A DNA stretch of 21,128 nucleotides from an uncultured Flavobacteriales bacterium. Lineage in GTDB: Bacteria > Bacteroidota > Bacteroidia > CAIKAF01. Positions 6,284 to 13,598 of this stretch are shown one piece after another. The position numbers and the translations under genes are program-made. How positions within the stretch are numbered: the first letter of the stretch is position 1; the number at the start of each line of letters is the position of its first letter. The stretch is from the NCBI GenBank assembly GCA_937925455.1, contig CALEWF010000158.1, forward strand, positions 1 through 21,128, in the 5' to 3' direction. Below the pieces are notes generated by a model. That model did no database searches. It was given only the letters and a program-made list of their open reading frames with translations, and was not told the origin of the DNA.

Positions 6284-7591
6284 GTGAGTTCATTTGTAAT
6301 TCAAGGCGGATATCCGCTCAAAGGTGAAATTACTCCGCAGGGTGCCAAAAACGAAACCCTGCAAACCCTCTGTGCAGTACTGCTTACTGACCAAAAAGTA
6401 ACAATTACCAATATTCCTGAGATTCATGACGTAATGCGACTCATTGGAATTCTCAGTGAAATGGGAGTGAAAGTAAACAAGCTGGAACAAGGTACATATG
6501 AATTTCAGGCAGATGAGATAAATATTGAATACCTAAAAAGCCAACAATTTAAAGAGTCGGCTGCCAAGCTTCGCGGGTCTATCATGCTGTTAGGTCCCAT
6601 GTTGGCTCGCTTTAAACAAGGGTTTATTCCTCGTCCCGGAGGCGATAAAATTGGACGGAGAAGGCTGGATACCCATTTTACCGGTCTATTCAAGCTGGGA
6701 GTTACCTTAGATATAGACGATAATGGTTCGTTTTACCGGGCATATACAACCGGCCTGAAAGGGACATATATACATATGGATGAAATATCGGTTACCGGTA
6801 CTGCCAATGTGGTAATGGCATCTGTTTTGGCAGAAGGTACAACTACCATTTACAATGCAGCGTGCGAACCATACATACAACAGCTTTGTACCATGCTAAA
6901 TAGCATGGGAGCTCAAATCAGCGGAATCGGGTCTAACCTACTAACCATTCATGGAGTAGATAAACTGGGCGGGTGTGTGCATCATACCCTGCCGGACATG
7001 ATTGAAGTTGGCTCTTTTATAGGCTTGGCAGCCTTGACACAGTCTGAAATTACCATCAAAAATTGCGGAATAAAACACCTTGGAATAATTCCGAATGTTT
7101 TTGAAAAACTTGGAATTATTTTAGTTAAAAACGGCGATGATATTATCATCCCCCAGCAAAAAAGCTATGAGATTGACACTTTCATGGACGGTTCCATTCT
7201 CACAATTTACGATGCACCCTGGCCCGGATTTACCCCCGATTTAATCAGTATTGTACTGGTTACTGCTATACAGGCAAAAGGAAGCGTTCTTATTCATCAG
7301 AAAATGTTTGAAAGCCGCTTGTTTTTTGTAGATAAACTTATTGACATGGGAGCCCAAATTATATTATGCGACCCACACCGGGCTACCGTTATTGGATTAG
7401 ACAGAAAATACCCACTCCGTGGAATTGAAATGACCTCGCCTGACATCCGTGCCGGTATGGCTTTGCTGAATGCTGCTTTAAGCGCTGAAGGTACAAGCCG
7501 TATACATAACATAGAACAAATAGATCGTGGATATCAATTTATTGATCAACGATTAAATAAACTTGGTGCCCGTATTACCCGGGTATCATAA
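6284..7591 (+). CDS. murA: UDP-N-acetylglucosamine 1-carboxyvinyltransferase
   Basis: Transfers enolpyruvate from PEP to UDP-GlcNAc, the first committed step of peptidoglycan synthesis, in the cytosol. The 435 residues show the EPSP-synthase-like fold with GAKNE (Lys22/Asn23 bind substrate), GPMLARF, GGDKIGRRRLDTHFTGL and the C-terminal SPDIRAGMALLNAAL. The loop residue that is Cys115 in E. coli is Asp121 here (GGD instead of GGC). The same Cys-to-Asp variant in other bacteria stays active but is not alkylated by fosfomycin. The start is GTG 6284, 3 bp after the DUF4290 stop, and the first residues of the fold (FVIQGG) follow at once, so no earlier start is needed. Confidence 0.95.
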   Translation: MSSFVIQGGYPLKGEITPQGAKNETLQTLCAVLLTDQKVTITNIPEIHDVMRLIGILSEMGVKVNKLEQGTYEFQADEINIEYLKSQQFKESAAKLRGSIMLLGPMLARFKQGFIPRPGGDKIGRRRLDTHFTGLFKLGVTLDIDDNGSFYRAYTTGLKGTYIHMDEISVTGTANVVMASVLAEGTTTIYNAACEPYIQQLCTMLNSMGAQISGIGSNLLTIHGVDKLGGCVHHTLPDMIEVGSFIGLAALTQSEITIKNCGIKHLGIIPNVFEKLGIILVKNGDDIIIPQQKSYEIDTFMDGSILTIYDAPWPGFTPDLISIVLVTAIQAKGSVLIHQKMFESRLFFVDKLIDMGAQIILCDPHRATVIGLDRKYPLRGIEMTSPDIRAGMALLNAALSAEGTSRIHNIEQIDRGYQFIDQRLNKLGARITRVS

Positions 7592-7637
7592 TTTTTGGCA
7601 TGAAATTTAGTTTAACTAATAGAGAATATAAATACCT

Positions 7638-8183
7638 ATGAAAAAGATAAACATCATTTTATTCGCACTGGTATTGTTAGTTGTAGGCGGTTTTATCCTA
7701 CAAGGAAATAATTTTTTTAAGCCTGACCAAAATGTTGATTTGAACATTGGAGACAAGGCCCCGGAAATTGATTTAAAAGATCCGGATGGAAAAACCATTA
7801 AGCTATCTTCCCTCAAAGGCTACATGGTACTGATTGATTTTTGGGCTTCATGGTGTGGCCCTTGCCGCCGCGAAAACCCCTATGTAGTGAAAGCATATAA
7901 CGAATTTAAAGATAAAAAAATGAAAGGCGGTAAAAAGGGGTTCCGAGTGTATTCCGTATCATTGGATCGAGATAAAAACCAATGGGTAAGGGCTATTGCA
8001 CAAGATGGCTTGATTTGGAAAGAACACGTAAGCGACTTGCAATGGTGGAACAGTGTAGCCGCTAAAACCTATGGAATAAATTCTATTCCCAGTAATTATT
8101 TAATTGATGGCGAAGGCATTATTATTGCCAAAAACCTGCGTGGCGAAGCATTACATACCCAACTTCAAATGTTGGTGCAATAA
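7638..8183 (+). CDS. membrane-anchored TlpA-like thioredoxin family protein
   Basis: A 181-residue thiol-disulfide oxidoreductase of the TlpA/ResA (AhpC-TSA/Redoxin) type. An N-terminal hydrophobic segment (about 5-22) acts as an uncleaved anchor or signal, placing the thioredoxin domain (about 35-181) in the periplasm. The active site is WCGPC with Cys73 and Cys76 after LIDFWAS; the cis-proline is Pro151 in NSIPSNYLID. The insert KDKKMKGGKKG (about 91-101) is basic. Such proteins reduce cytochrome c apoproteins or other periplasmic disulfides, but no cytochrome maturation genes are adjacent, so the partner is unknown. It starts at ATG 7638, 46 bp after murA. A possible terminator follows at 8212-8247. 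Confidence 0.88.
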   Translation: MKKINIILFALVLLVVGGFILQGNNFFKPDQNVDLNIGDKAPEIDLKDPDGKTIKLSSLKGYMVLIDFWASWCGPCRRENPYVVKAYNEFKDKKMKGGKKGFRVYSVSLDRDKNQWVRAIAQDGLIWKEHVSDLQWWNSVAAKTYGINSIPSNYLIDGEGIIIAKNLRGEALHTQLQMLVQ

Positions 8184-8211
8184 TTCAACCCCCAAAAATT
8201 CATTATTCCGC

Positions 8212-8263
8212 CTTTGTTATTAGCGTTTTAAAATTCTAATGACAAAGCTGGGAAAATCTTTTT
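8212..8263 (+). terminator. possible intrinsic terminator after the TlpA-like gene
   Basis: A 12-bp stem pairs 8212-8223 with 8236-8247, with one T-G wobble and a 12-base loop. The run CTTTTT follows at about 8258-8263. The stem is AT-rich and the T-run begins about 11 bases after it, later than in a classic terminator. It could instead be a hairpin in the leader region before tsaE. Confidence 0.35.
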
Positions 8264-8328
8264 ACACAAGTTTAGACTAACTTCGTACCAACAAGCTGCA
8301 TATTCACATTTTTTTCAGAATTTTGAAT

Positions 8329-8748
8329 ATGCGCTTTAAAGTACATTCTTTGCTGGAATTAAATCCTGTGATTTCGTATTTAACCGGTTTAATTGAAAAA
8401 ACACCGGTAGTATTACTGCATGGAACCATGGGAGCAGGTAAAACTACACTGGTCAGCCAGTTAGCTAAAGCACTGGGGGTTACACAATCCACCTCCAGTC
8501 CTACTTTTTCCATTGTAAATGAATATCTTTACCCAAAAGGAAAAATATTTCATTTTGATCTTTACCGAATTGCTAATGAGGCTGAACTGCAAGCCATTGG
8601 ATTTGATGATTATATTTTCAGTGGAGAAATATGTTTTATTGAATGGCCAGAGAATGCCGGGACATTATTAACTGGCGTTCCAAGTATTCAAGTCAACATT
8701 CGGCAAGAAGGTACAGATCGGATTATTGATATTGAAGAAAACATATGA
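8329..8748 (+). CDS. tsaE: tRNA threonylcarbamoyladenosine biosynthesis ATPase TsaE
   Basis: The ATPase partner of TsaB and TsaD in forming t6A at position 37 of ANN-decoding tRNAs; cytosolic. From ATG 8329 it is 139 residues, normal for TsaE. Walker A is GTMGAGKTT (32-40); SSPTF (56-60) is the switch region, HFDLYR (75-80) and IEWPE (104-108) are the family's other signatures. An in-frame TTG at 8323 would add two residues and is less likely. A one-mismatch -7 box, TAACTTCG, lies at 8278-8285. Its TGA stop overlaps the ATG of the alanine dehydrogenase gene, an arrangement known in other Bacteroidota, so the two are translated together. Confidence 0.93.
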   Translation: MRFKVHSLLELNPVISYLTGLIEKTPVVLLHGTMGAGKTTLVSQLAKALGVTQSTSSPTFSIVNEYLYPKGKIFHFDLYRIANEAELQAIGFDDYIFSGEICFIEWPENAGTLLTGVPSIQVNIRQEGTDRIIDIEENI

Positions 8749-9971
8749 TGCATAATCCTAGCCTTACACTCAAAGAATTACAACGCTCAGGCATTTTATT
8801 GCCGCAGGAAGAGATGCTGGAAGTAGGCCGCCGATCTACCCAAATGAACATAGGGATCCCAAAGGAAACCTCTTTTCAGGAAAACCGGATACCCTTAGTT
8901 CCGCAAGCTGTTTCATTGCTAACGGCTTACGGCCATCAAGTTATTATTGAAGCCGATGCAGGGAAAAACGCAAATTTTCAGGATAAAGATTATTCGGAAG
9001 TAGGTGCACAGATTGTGTATTCCAAAGAAGAAGTTTACAAAGCGGATATTGTAATTAAGGTTTCGCCACCTACCGAAGAAGAAATAGAACTAATACGCCC
9101 TAAGCAGGTTTTATTTTCAGCAGTACAAAGCTCAACTAAGTACGGGAATATAATTCGTAAACTATCAGCAAAAAAAGCTACAGCCATTGCTTTTAATTAC
9201 CTGAAAGACGAAACCGGGGTATTTCCGGTAGTAAAAAGTATGGGTGAAATTGCCGGAAGCACAGCAATACTTATTGCAGCGGAATATCTCAGCAATGTTA
9301 ATGATGGAAAAGGACTGATGTTAGGTGGTGTAACCGGTATTCCACCTATTGAAATTGTGATAATTGGCGCAGGCATTGTAGGTGAACACGCCGCACGGGC
9401 AGCCTTAGGACTGGGAGCAGAGGTACGAATATTTGACAATTCACTCACAAGGCTTTCTCGCATTAAAAACAACTTAGGAAATCAGTTAGTATTTACGGCA
9501 TTGATTCAGCAGGATGAACTTGCCAAACGACTGGCTACAGCTGATGTGGCCATCGGCGCATTGCGTGCTCCCGAAGGCAGAACTCCCTGTGTAGTTACTG
9601 AACAAATGGTGAGCGATATGAAATATGGTTCTGTAATAGTAGATGTAAGTATTGACCAGGGAGGATGCTTTGAGACATCACAACCAACCAATCATACCAA
9701 TCCGGTATTTAAGCGATTTGGTGTAACACACTATTGCGTACCTAATATTCCATCACGAGTAGCTCATACAGCTTCTATTGCATTAAGTAATATTTTTGCT
9801 CCTATCTTAATTTCTATCGGCGAAGAAGGAGGGATTGAAAAATGTTTGCACAAATATGCATACATGCGTAGCGGTGTATATTTATACCAGGGCATTCTTA
9901 CTAACAAATTCTTTGGTGAAATGTATCAGATTCCCTACAAGGATATTGATTTGTTGATGGCTGCTTTTTAA
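8745..9971 (+). CDS. alanine dehydrogenase / PntA-family oxidoreductase, divergent Bacteroidota type
   Basis: A 408-residue member of the alanine dehydrogenase/pyridine-nucleotide transhydrogenase family, which would interconvert alanine and pyruvate with NAD. An N-terminal extension of about 34 residues precedes the conserved NIGIPKE. Arg48 (ENRIPLVP) and Lys105 (IVIKV) match substrate-binding residues. The Rossmann motif is VIIGAGIVGEHAARAALGLGAEV (about 204-226, key residues GAGIVG), and VDVSIDQGGCFETS holds the conserved Asp. The loop that carries the pyruvate-contacting His in classic enzymes (FTYLHLA) reads FSAVQSS, with Gln128 at that position, so true alanine activity is not assured. 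The start is ATG 8745 or 8748, overlapping the tsaE stop; the small membrane protein gene follows 5 bp after the stop. Confidence 0.8.
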   Translation: MMHNPSLTLKELQRSGILLPQEEMLEVGRRSTQMNIGIPKETSFQENRIPLVPQAVSLLTAYGHQVIIEADAGKNANFQDKDYSEVGAQIVYSKEEVYKADIVIKVSPPTEEEIELIRPKQVLFSAVQSSTKYGNIIRKLSAKKATAIAFNYLKDETGVFPVVKSMGEIAGSTAILIAAEYLSNVNDGKGLMLGGVTGIPPIEIVIIGAGIVGEHAARAALGLGAEVRIFDNSLTRLSRIKNNLGNQLVFTALIQQDELAKRLATADVAIGALRAPEGRTPCVVTEQMVSDMKYGSVIVDVSIDQGGCFETSQPTNHTNPVFKRFGVTHYCVPNIPSRVAHTASIALSNIFAPILISIGEEGGIEKCLHKYAYMRSGVYLYQGILTNKFFGEMYQIPYKDIDLLMAAF

Positions 9972-9976
9972 TAATA

Positions 9977-10411
9977 ATGAAATTGAATAAAATACTTCGG
10001 GGATTCGTATTCTACTTGGCCGGCTTAGCAATTGGCTCGGCAGCCATATATTTTCTTTGGATTCGTAATCGTACAGACTTGCTAAGCTGGTGGCCGGGTG
10101 GCCGAGTAAAAGATAAGATTTTACGTAGCAATTGGTTGCACAGCGAAGCCGGGATGTGTTATTTAAATTGCTATCAACTCAACGATTCATTACTAAATAA
10201 TTTTGTAAAAAATGGAAATGTACGTTTTGGTATTAGTAAAACCCGTAGAAAACCTTTTCCGGTGTATATCATAGATGGAATGATTGATAAAAACCTGTAT
10301 GTAAGAATGCACATTGAATCAGCCGATTCATTGGCCTCTATCTTTCAAATAGAAGATTTGCCCAACACTAAAAACAAAGTGAATTGCAATTGTAATCCCA
10401 TTGCGTATTAA
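9977..10411 (+). CDS. hypothetical membrane-anchored protein
   Basis: A 144-residue protein of no family I recognise. A single hydrophobic segment (about 9-29) is followed by a basic WIRNRTD stretch. The rest (about 30-144) is hydrophilic, with a GGRVKDKIL segment, two cysteines in GMCYLNCY (about 60-66), a DSLLNNFVKNG helix, a strand-rich middle and two more cysteines in NCNCNP near the C terminus. Those CxxxC- and CxC-like pairs could bind metal or form a disulfide in the periplasm. It starts 5 bp after ald, so it is the third gene of the tsaE-ald operon. Its TAA stop overlaps by two bases the left arm of an inverted repeat (10410-10421), which may have set the present C terminus. Confidence 0.7.
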   Translation: MKLNKILRGFVFYLAGLAIGSAAIYFLWIRNRTDLLSWWPGGRVKDKILRSNWLHSEAGMCYLNCYQLNDSLLNNFVKNGNVRFGISKTRRKPFPVYIIDGMIDKNLYVRMHIESADSLASIFQIEDLPNTKNKVNCNCNPIAY

Positions 10412-10714
10412 CCCAAATTATACAATAGAAAACCGGATATAATGCAAAGTCCTTTTCATTTCTGTATTAAAGCCGATTATATGAAGTAACCACCTGGGTT
10501 CAAACAGCTATTTTATTTCAATTGCATTAAACCTGAATAGTAAACAAATTTTTTAACCACAAAGAACACAGAGATACACGGAGAACAGAAAGAAAATGAA
10601 AGTAAAACATAAGGTATTGCTCTGTGCTATCTGTGGTTATTTATGTAACAGTGGCTACGTAGGTTTTTGTTTTTCTGGATGCCTACTAAAAATTTCTAAC
10701 GCATAATTTGGGTT
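10410..10714. repeat. 305-bp segment bounded by perfect 12-bp inverted repeats
   Basis: AACCCAAATTAT at 10410-10421 is repeated exactly inverted as ATAATTTGGGTT at 10703-10714. The segment holds no credible gene and encloses the 10555-10638 inverted repeat. No clear target-site duplication flanks it. The 9-mer TGGGTTCAA also appears twice in direct orientation, at 10495-10503 and 10709-10717. It could be the remnant of a miniature transposable element or a long-range hairpin between the convergent genes. Together with copy 2 of the structured repeat it accounts for most of the 529-bp gap 10412-10940; the rest shows nothing further. Confidence 0.45.
10555..10638. repeat. AACCACAAAG-type imperfect palindromic repeat
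   Basis: The left arm AACCACAAAGAACACAGAG (10555-10573) pairs with CTCTGTGCTATCTGTGGTT (10620-10638) at 16 of 19 positions, around a purine-rich 46-base middle. Arms beginning AACCACA.AG.ACACAGAG are familiar from short interspersed palindromic elements in many unrelated bacterial genomes (from memory, not searched). It lies inside the 12-bp inverted-repeat segment and just before copy 2 of the structured repeat. Confidence 0.6.
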
Positions 10715-10735
10715 CAATCAACTCATCTTCATATT

Positions 10736-10904
10736 ATCCGCCCCCCAAAGGGCGGACTGCTGCGGATGGCAGTGAAAAGCCCGCAGGGGCAAAGCCCACA
10801 GTGCACGGGGTAGCGGGGCTGAGGGCACGAAGACACCGCTACCCCGATGCAATGTGTGGCTTTGAAACGAGGACTTGTAACGAACAGCCGCTTAAGCAGC
10901 CTGA
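10736..10904 (+). repeat. GC-rich structured interspersed repeat, copy 2
   Basis: Same family and orientation as copy 1 (11-177), with two extra C in the first loop. The hairpin 10737-10743/10750-10756, the closing stem 10757-10765/10888-10899 and the central GGGGTAGCGG stem are all kept. Several differences from copy 1 are paired: T10761-A10895 replaces C34-G168, C10763-G10890 replaces G36-C163, and CAAAGCC/GGCTTTG (10790-10796/10858-10864) becomes fully paired where copy 1 has an internal mismatch. Outer pairs of the central hairpin are lost (GAAAC opposite GGGGC). It lies between two convergent genes. The short reading frames across it on both strands are by-products of its GC content. Confidence 0.85.
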
Positions 10905-10940
10905 AATAATTTTGTTCTAAGTAAGAATTGATTTTATCTA

Positions 10941-11486
10941 TCAATGATGGCCAGCTATTACCGGTACAGATACCTCTAACTTAACAATTTTACTCATGGG
11001 ACCTCCTTTTGCTCCTACTCCAAACTCGGTGCGATCTATATCAAAGGTAGCCCGAAATACTCCTTTCCCATTTTCCTCTAAAAAAATAAAAGGAATGACA
11101 ATGGTTTTTGCCACTCCTTTTATGGTAAGAGTTCCACTCATTTCATATTTATCATTTTTCTTTTGAATAAAAGCCGATTGGTAAGATATTGTAGGGTAAT
11201 TTTCAACATCAAAAAACTCTTGTTTACGCAAATGATTGTCTCTGGCTTGGATTCCGGTATTTATAGAGGAAGCATCAATAGTAGCAGTGATAGAAGCGCT
11301 TTCCGGGCGGTTTTTATCAAAATGAATATGTGCGTTGAGTCCACGAAAAGTACCTTTAACCCACACACCAAAATTTTTAATTTTAAACTCTATGCTTACC
11401 GCATCCGATTTAACATCCCAATGCTGAGCATTCACCATTCCATAAAAAAATATTCCTATAAATAAGCATGAAATCATTTTTTTCAT
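10941..11486 (-). CDS. YceI family protein
   Basis: A 181-residue secreted protein of the YceI family, an extended beta-barrel (lipocalin-like) that binds polyisoprenoid or other long amphiphilic molecules in the periplasm. The signal peptide is MKKMISCLFIGIFFYGMVNA with likely cleavage before Gln21. Family signatures follow: SDAVSIEFKIKNFGVWVKG, DASSINTGIQARDNHLRK, FFDVENYPTISY, GTLTIKGVAKTI and FDIDRTEFGVG. The ATG at 11486 is chosen because it begins directly with the signal peptide; an in-frame TTG at 11525 would put 13 polar residues before it. It lies 70 bp beyond the beta-barrel gene on the same strand and may be transcribed with it. Copy 2 of the structured repeat ends 36 bp beyond its stop. 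Confidence 0.9.
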   Translation of the reverse strand: MKKMISCLFIGIFFYGMVNAQHWDVKSDAVSIEFKIKNFGVWVKGTFRGLNAHIHFDKNRPESASITATIDASSINTGIQARDNHLRKQEFFDVENYPTISYQSAFIQKKNDKYEMSGTLTIKGVAKTIVIPFIFLEENGKGVFRATFDIDRTEFGVGAKGGPMSKIVKLEVSVPVIAGHH

Positions 11487-11556
11487 AATTTGTAATTTAG
11501 TTATGTAATTACTTTCTTTAACCAATATTCCTTTATTATTAAAACTTCAAAACAAC

Positions 11557-12336
11557 TTACTTGTTTTTGTCGCTGTAAAAAATTTCACTACGCCATGGGC
11601 AAAATGTAACAGCAACACCGGCCATAAAGGTACGATCTCTAAATCGGTCGTTAGTTAACCTCAACGCATTGACTGTAGTGTATTCGGTAAAGACAAAATT
11701 CAGTGAAGCTTTTACAGCCCACTGATTGGTAATCCAAAACCTTGCAAATACTTCAGAATTGAGTGAACCGATATTATTATCGCCCAATAACATGATATTA
11801 AAACCGGTAGGATAAGCCCTTTGTGCTTGGGAATAATCACCGGGATTGTTTTTAGAAGAATAGTATTCAGCAATTTCTTTGGTACCAAAACTTACACCGA
11901 CCAAATCGGCATTTAATCCAACATCCAATCTTCGAAAAAAAGTGTATTGAATAGAAAAATATAAATTCAAACAATTCACTTGTGGCCGCGCTAAATAAAT
12001 TGTATCGTAATTATCTAACAGTGGTTCGCTGAAAACTGCTATCGGGCCGGTAACTCCCCGAGTAAGTTTAGCCGGTGCTGTAACATAATTTCGATCGATA
12101 CCAAATACAGAAGTAATTCTGGCACCATATCCAATTTTAAAATTCTTTTTTTTCTTTCCGGTATTGAGGTAATGGCTCCAACAAGCAGCACCACCATACA
12201 AATCAGGACTTACTAATCCGTTTAACTCAAAATAATTATTATACCGGAATCCCTTCTTTAGGTCTTTTTCCGATGATTGGGCGAACAGCGTTATGCTGGA
12301 AATAAACATCAATAAAATTAATAAGCGTAAATTCAT
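11557..12336 (-). CDS. probable outer-membrane beta-barrel protein
   Basis: A 259-residue protein with the signal peptide MNLRLLILLMFISSITLFA (likely cleavage before Gln20). The mature part alternates polar and hydrophobic residues in the manner of beta-strands: FELNGLVSPDLYGGAACW, FKIGYGARITSVFGI, LNLYFSIQYTFFRRLDVGLN, SEVFARFWITNQWAVKASL and RTFMAGVAVTF. Aromatic residues near strand ends and the repeated strand pattern suggest an 8- to 12-stranded barrel, but it ends in a charged IFYSDKNK rather than the usual aromatic residue. I do not recognise a named family. Its ATG lies one base after the TAA of the radical-SAM-like gene (TAAAATG), so the two are very likely translationally coupled. 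Confidence 0.7.
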   Translation of the reverse strand: MNLRLLILLMFISSITLFAQSSEKDLKKGFRYNNYFELNGLVSPDLYGGAACWSHYLNTGKKKKNFKIGYGARITSVFGIDRNYVTAPAKLTRGVTGPIAVFSEPLLDNYDTIYLARPQVNCLNLYFSIQYTFFRRLDVGLNADLVGVSFGTKEIAEYYSSKNNPGDYSQAQRAYPTGFNIMLLGDNNIGSLNSEVFARFWITNQWAVKASLNFVFTEYTTVNALRLTNDRFRDRTFMAGVAVTFCPWRSEIFYSDKNK

Positions 12337-12337
12337 T

Positions 12338-13567
12338 TTACGGAATATTAAATGATTCTACCGTTGCCCGAATACGAGCTAAATGATAAGCAGGGTTTAG
12401 ATTTTTCCATTTTCCGACATGAGCATTTACCTGTTGCTTGGCATGAACATACGCTGACATATGTTTTGTTTTTTGCTGAAGCTTCAGATATTTTTTCAAC
12501 AATTTTTCATCAGACGAACCTAATATTTCATTGACAATATGTGAGTGAACACTGAAGATTACTTTTACTTGGGGGCGAGCAATGAACCAATCATAAAGAG
12601 ATTTCATCATTTTATAGTCAATGGCCTGATTTTTTTTGATGTAGATATTCCAGGTTAATTCTGTACCATATTGCATCGCTAAGTTATTTTGCAATTCCGG
12701 ATAGCCACTGTTCATCCATTCAATGAATGACTCTGGCGAAACGAGAAGCTGCATTTTTTTACAACCTGCCTGCATCATTACTCCCATATCCGGCTTTTGC
12801 GAAACATCAACCATGATTTTTTCTAAAAACACGGACTGAGTTTGTGGTAGGAAAGGCAATTTTTGAAGATATGGAAACGGATCAGCCATATAAACCCAGC
12901 AATCTAGCCCATATGTTAGCTCTACATATTGTTTTTCAATTCTTGCTTCTTCTGGCCCTGTATAAATTTCTCCCGGCTTATTATTCAAAGGAATGGTATA
13001 AGTCTTAGATTTTTTTAAATATCTATCTAACGAAATTCCGGAATAATCTGGAGCAAAAGTTCGAGGCACATACGCTCCATCGGGCTGTTTTACTATATTT
13101 CCAAGTATATTACGAAATGTAATTCCTTTTACTTCATCCAAAAATGGGTTAAATGGTGTTTGAAGTGTATTAATAAGATGAACTAATGAATATTCATTTC
13201 CATCATGCAGAATAATGGATACTCCGGCATCAAATAATGCGTTTTCACATCTATTCACACCAGGGCCTAAGCAAATAATCGAAGTATTTTTTAATTCTTC
13301 CGTTTGCTTGATGTAACCAATTAAATTGATGGTTTTTTCAATACATCCTTCCGGGATATGAATACAAATTCTTTCAAAACGCTGCGTAAAAAGGTATTCT
13401 CTAAATACATCGTTTTTTACCGGCAAGGTATCGTATCGAATATGTTTAATCCCAGCTTGTAGCAATGCAGCTGAATAAATCGACAACTCACGGGGTATCG
13501 GGAACACCATTCGTTCTGTACCTTTCAGGTCTCCACTTAATATAGCATTGGTTAACAGTAAACTCAC
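12338..13567 (-). CDS. B12-binding/radical-SAM-like protein without the CxxxCxxC cluster
   Basis: A 409-residue protein whose layout recalls B12-binding-domain radical SAM enzymes: an N-terminal Rossmann-like half (PIPRELSIYSAALLQAGI at 23-40, strands near 66-70 and 96-101), a linker segment VKGITFRN.LGNIVKQPDG (147-164), then a possible barrel half with MMQAGCKKMQLLVSPES (264-280), like the AGC...GxES strand of these enzymes. Where CxxxCxxC is expected after VELTYG (215-220) the residues are Leu221, Val225 and Ala228, and no CxxxCxxC exists anywhere. The DxHxxG cobalamin motif is also absent. If the family call is right it cannot hold the radical-SAM cluster and would be a binding or scaffold protein. 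The start is GTG 13567. It heads the - strand group. Confidence 0.55.
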   Translation of the reverse strand: MSLLLTNAILSGDLKGTERMVFPIPRELSIYSAALLQAGIKHIRYDTLPVKNDVFREYLFTQRFERICIHIPEGCIEKTINLIGYIKQTEELKNTSIICLGPGVNRCENALFDAGVSIILHDGNEYSLVHLINTLQTPFNPFLDEVKGITFRNILGNIVKQPDGAYVPRTFAPDYSGISLDRYLKKSKTYTIPLNNKPGEIYTGPEEARIEKQYVELTYGLDCWVYMADPFPYLQKLPFLPQTQSVFLEKIMVDVSQKPDMGVMMQAGCKKMQLLVSPESFIEWMNSGYPELQNNLAMQYGTELTWNIYIKKNQAIDYKMMKSLYDWFIARPQVKVIFSVHSHIVNEILGSSDEKLLKKYLKLQQKTKHMSAYVHAKQQVNAHVGKWKNLNPAYHLARIRATVESFNIP

Positions 13568-13598
13568 GATGATGAATTTTTTACCGAATATACAGTGA

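Noticed and set aside
8745..9971. The alanine-dehydrogenase-like gene as a transhydrogenase alpha subunit (pntA)
   Set aside because: It lacks the C-terminal membrane segments and has no pntB neighbour; VDVSIDQGGCFETS is of the alanine dehydrogenase type.
10596..10706. A 36-codon open frame rich in cysteine (begins MKVKHKVLLC) in the long intergenic region
   Set aside because: It runs through the right arm of the palindromic repeat at 10620-10638, has no promoter, and its Cys codons come largely from the TGTG-rich repeat arm. It is most likely chance.
10708..10944. Open frames of about 70 codons on both strands across the copy 2 repeat
   Set aside because: They arise from the GC-rich repeat, which lacks stops; copy 1 has no matching conserved frame, and the changes between copies follow base pairing, not codons.
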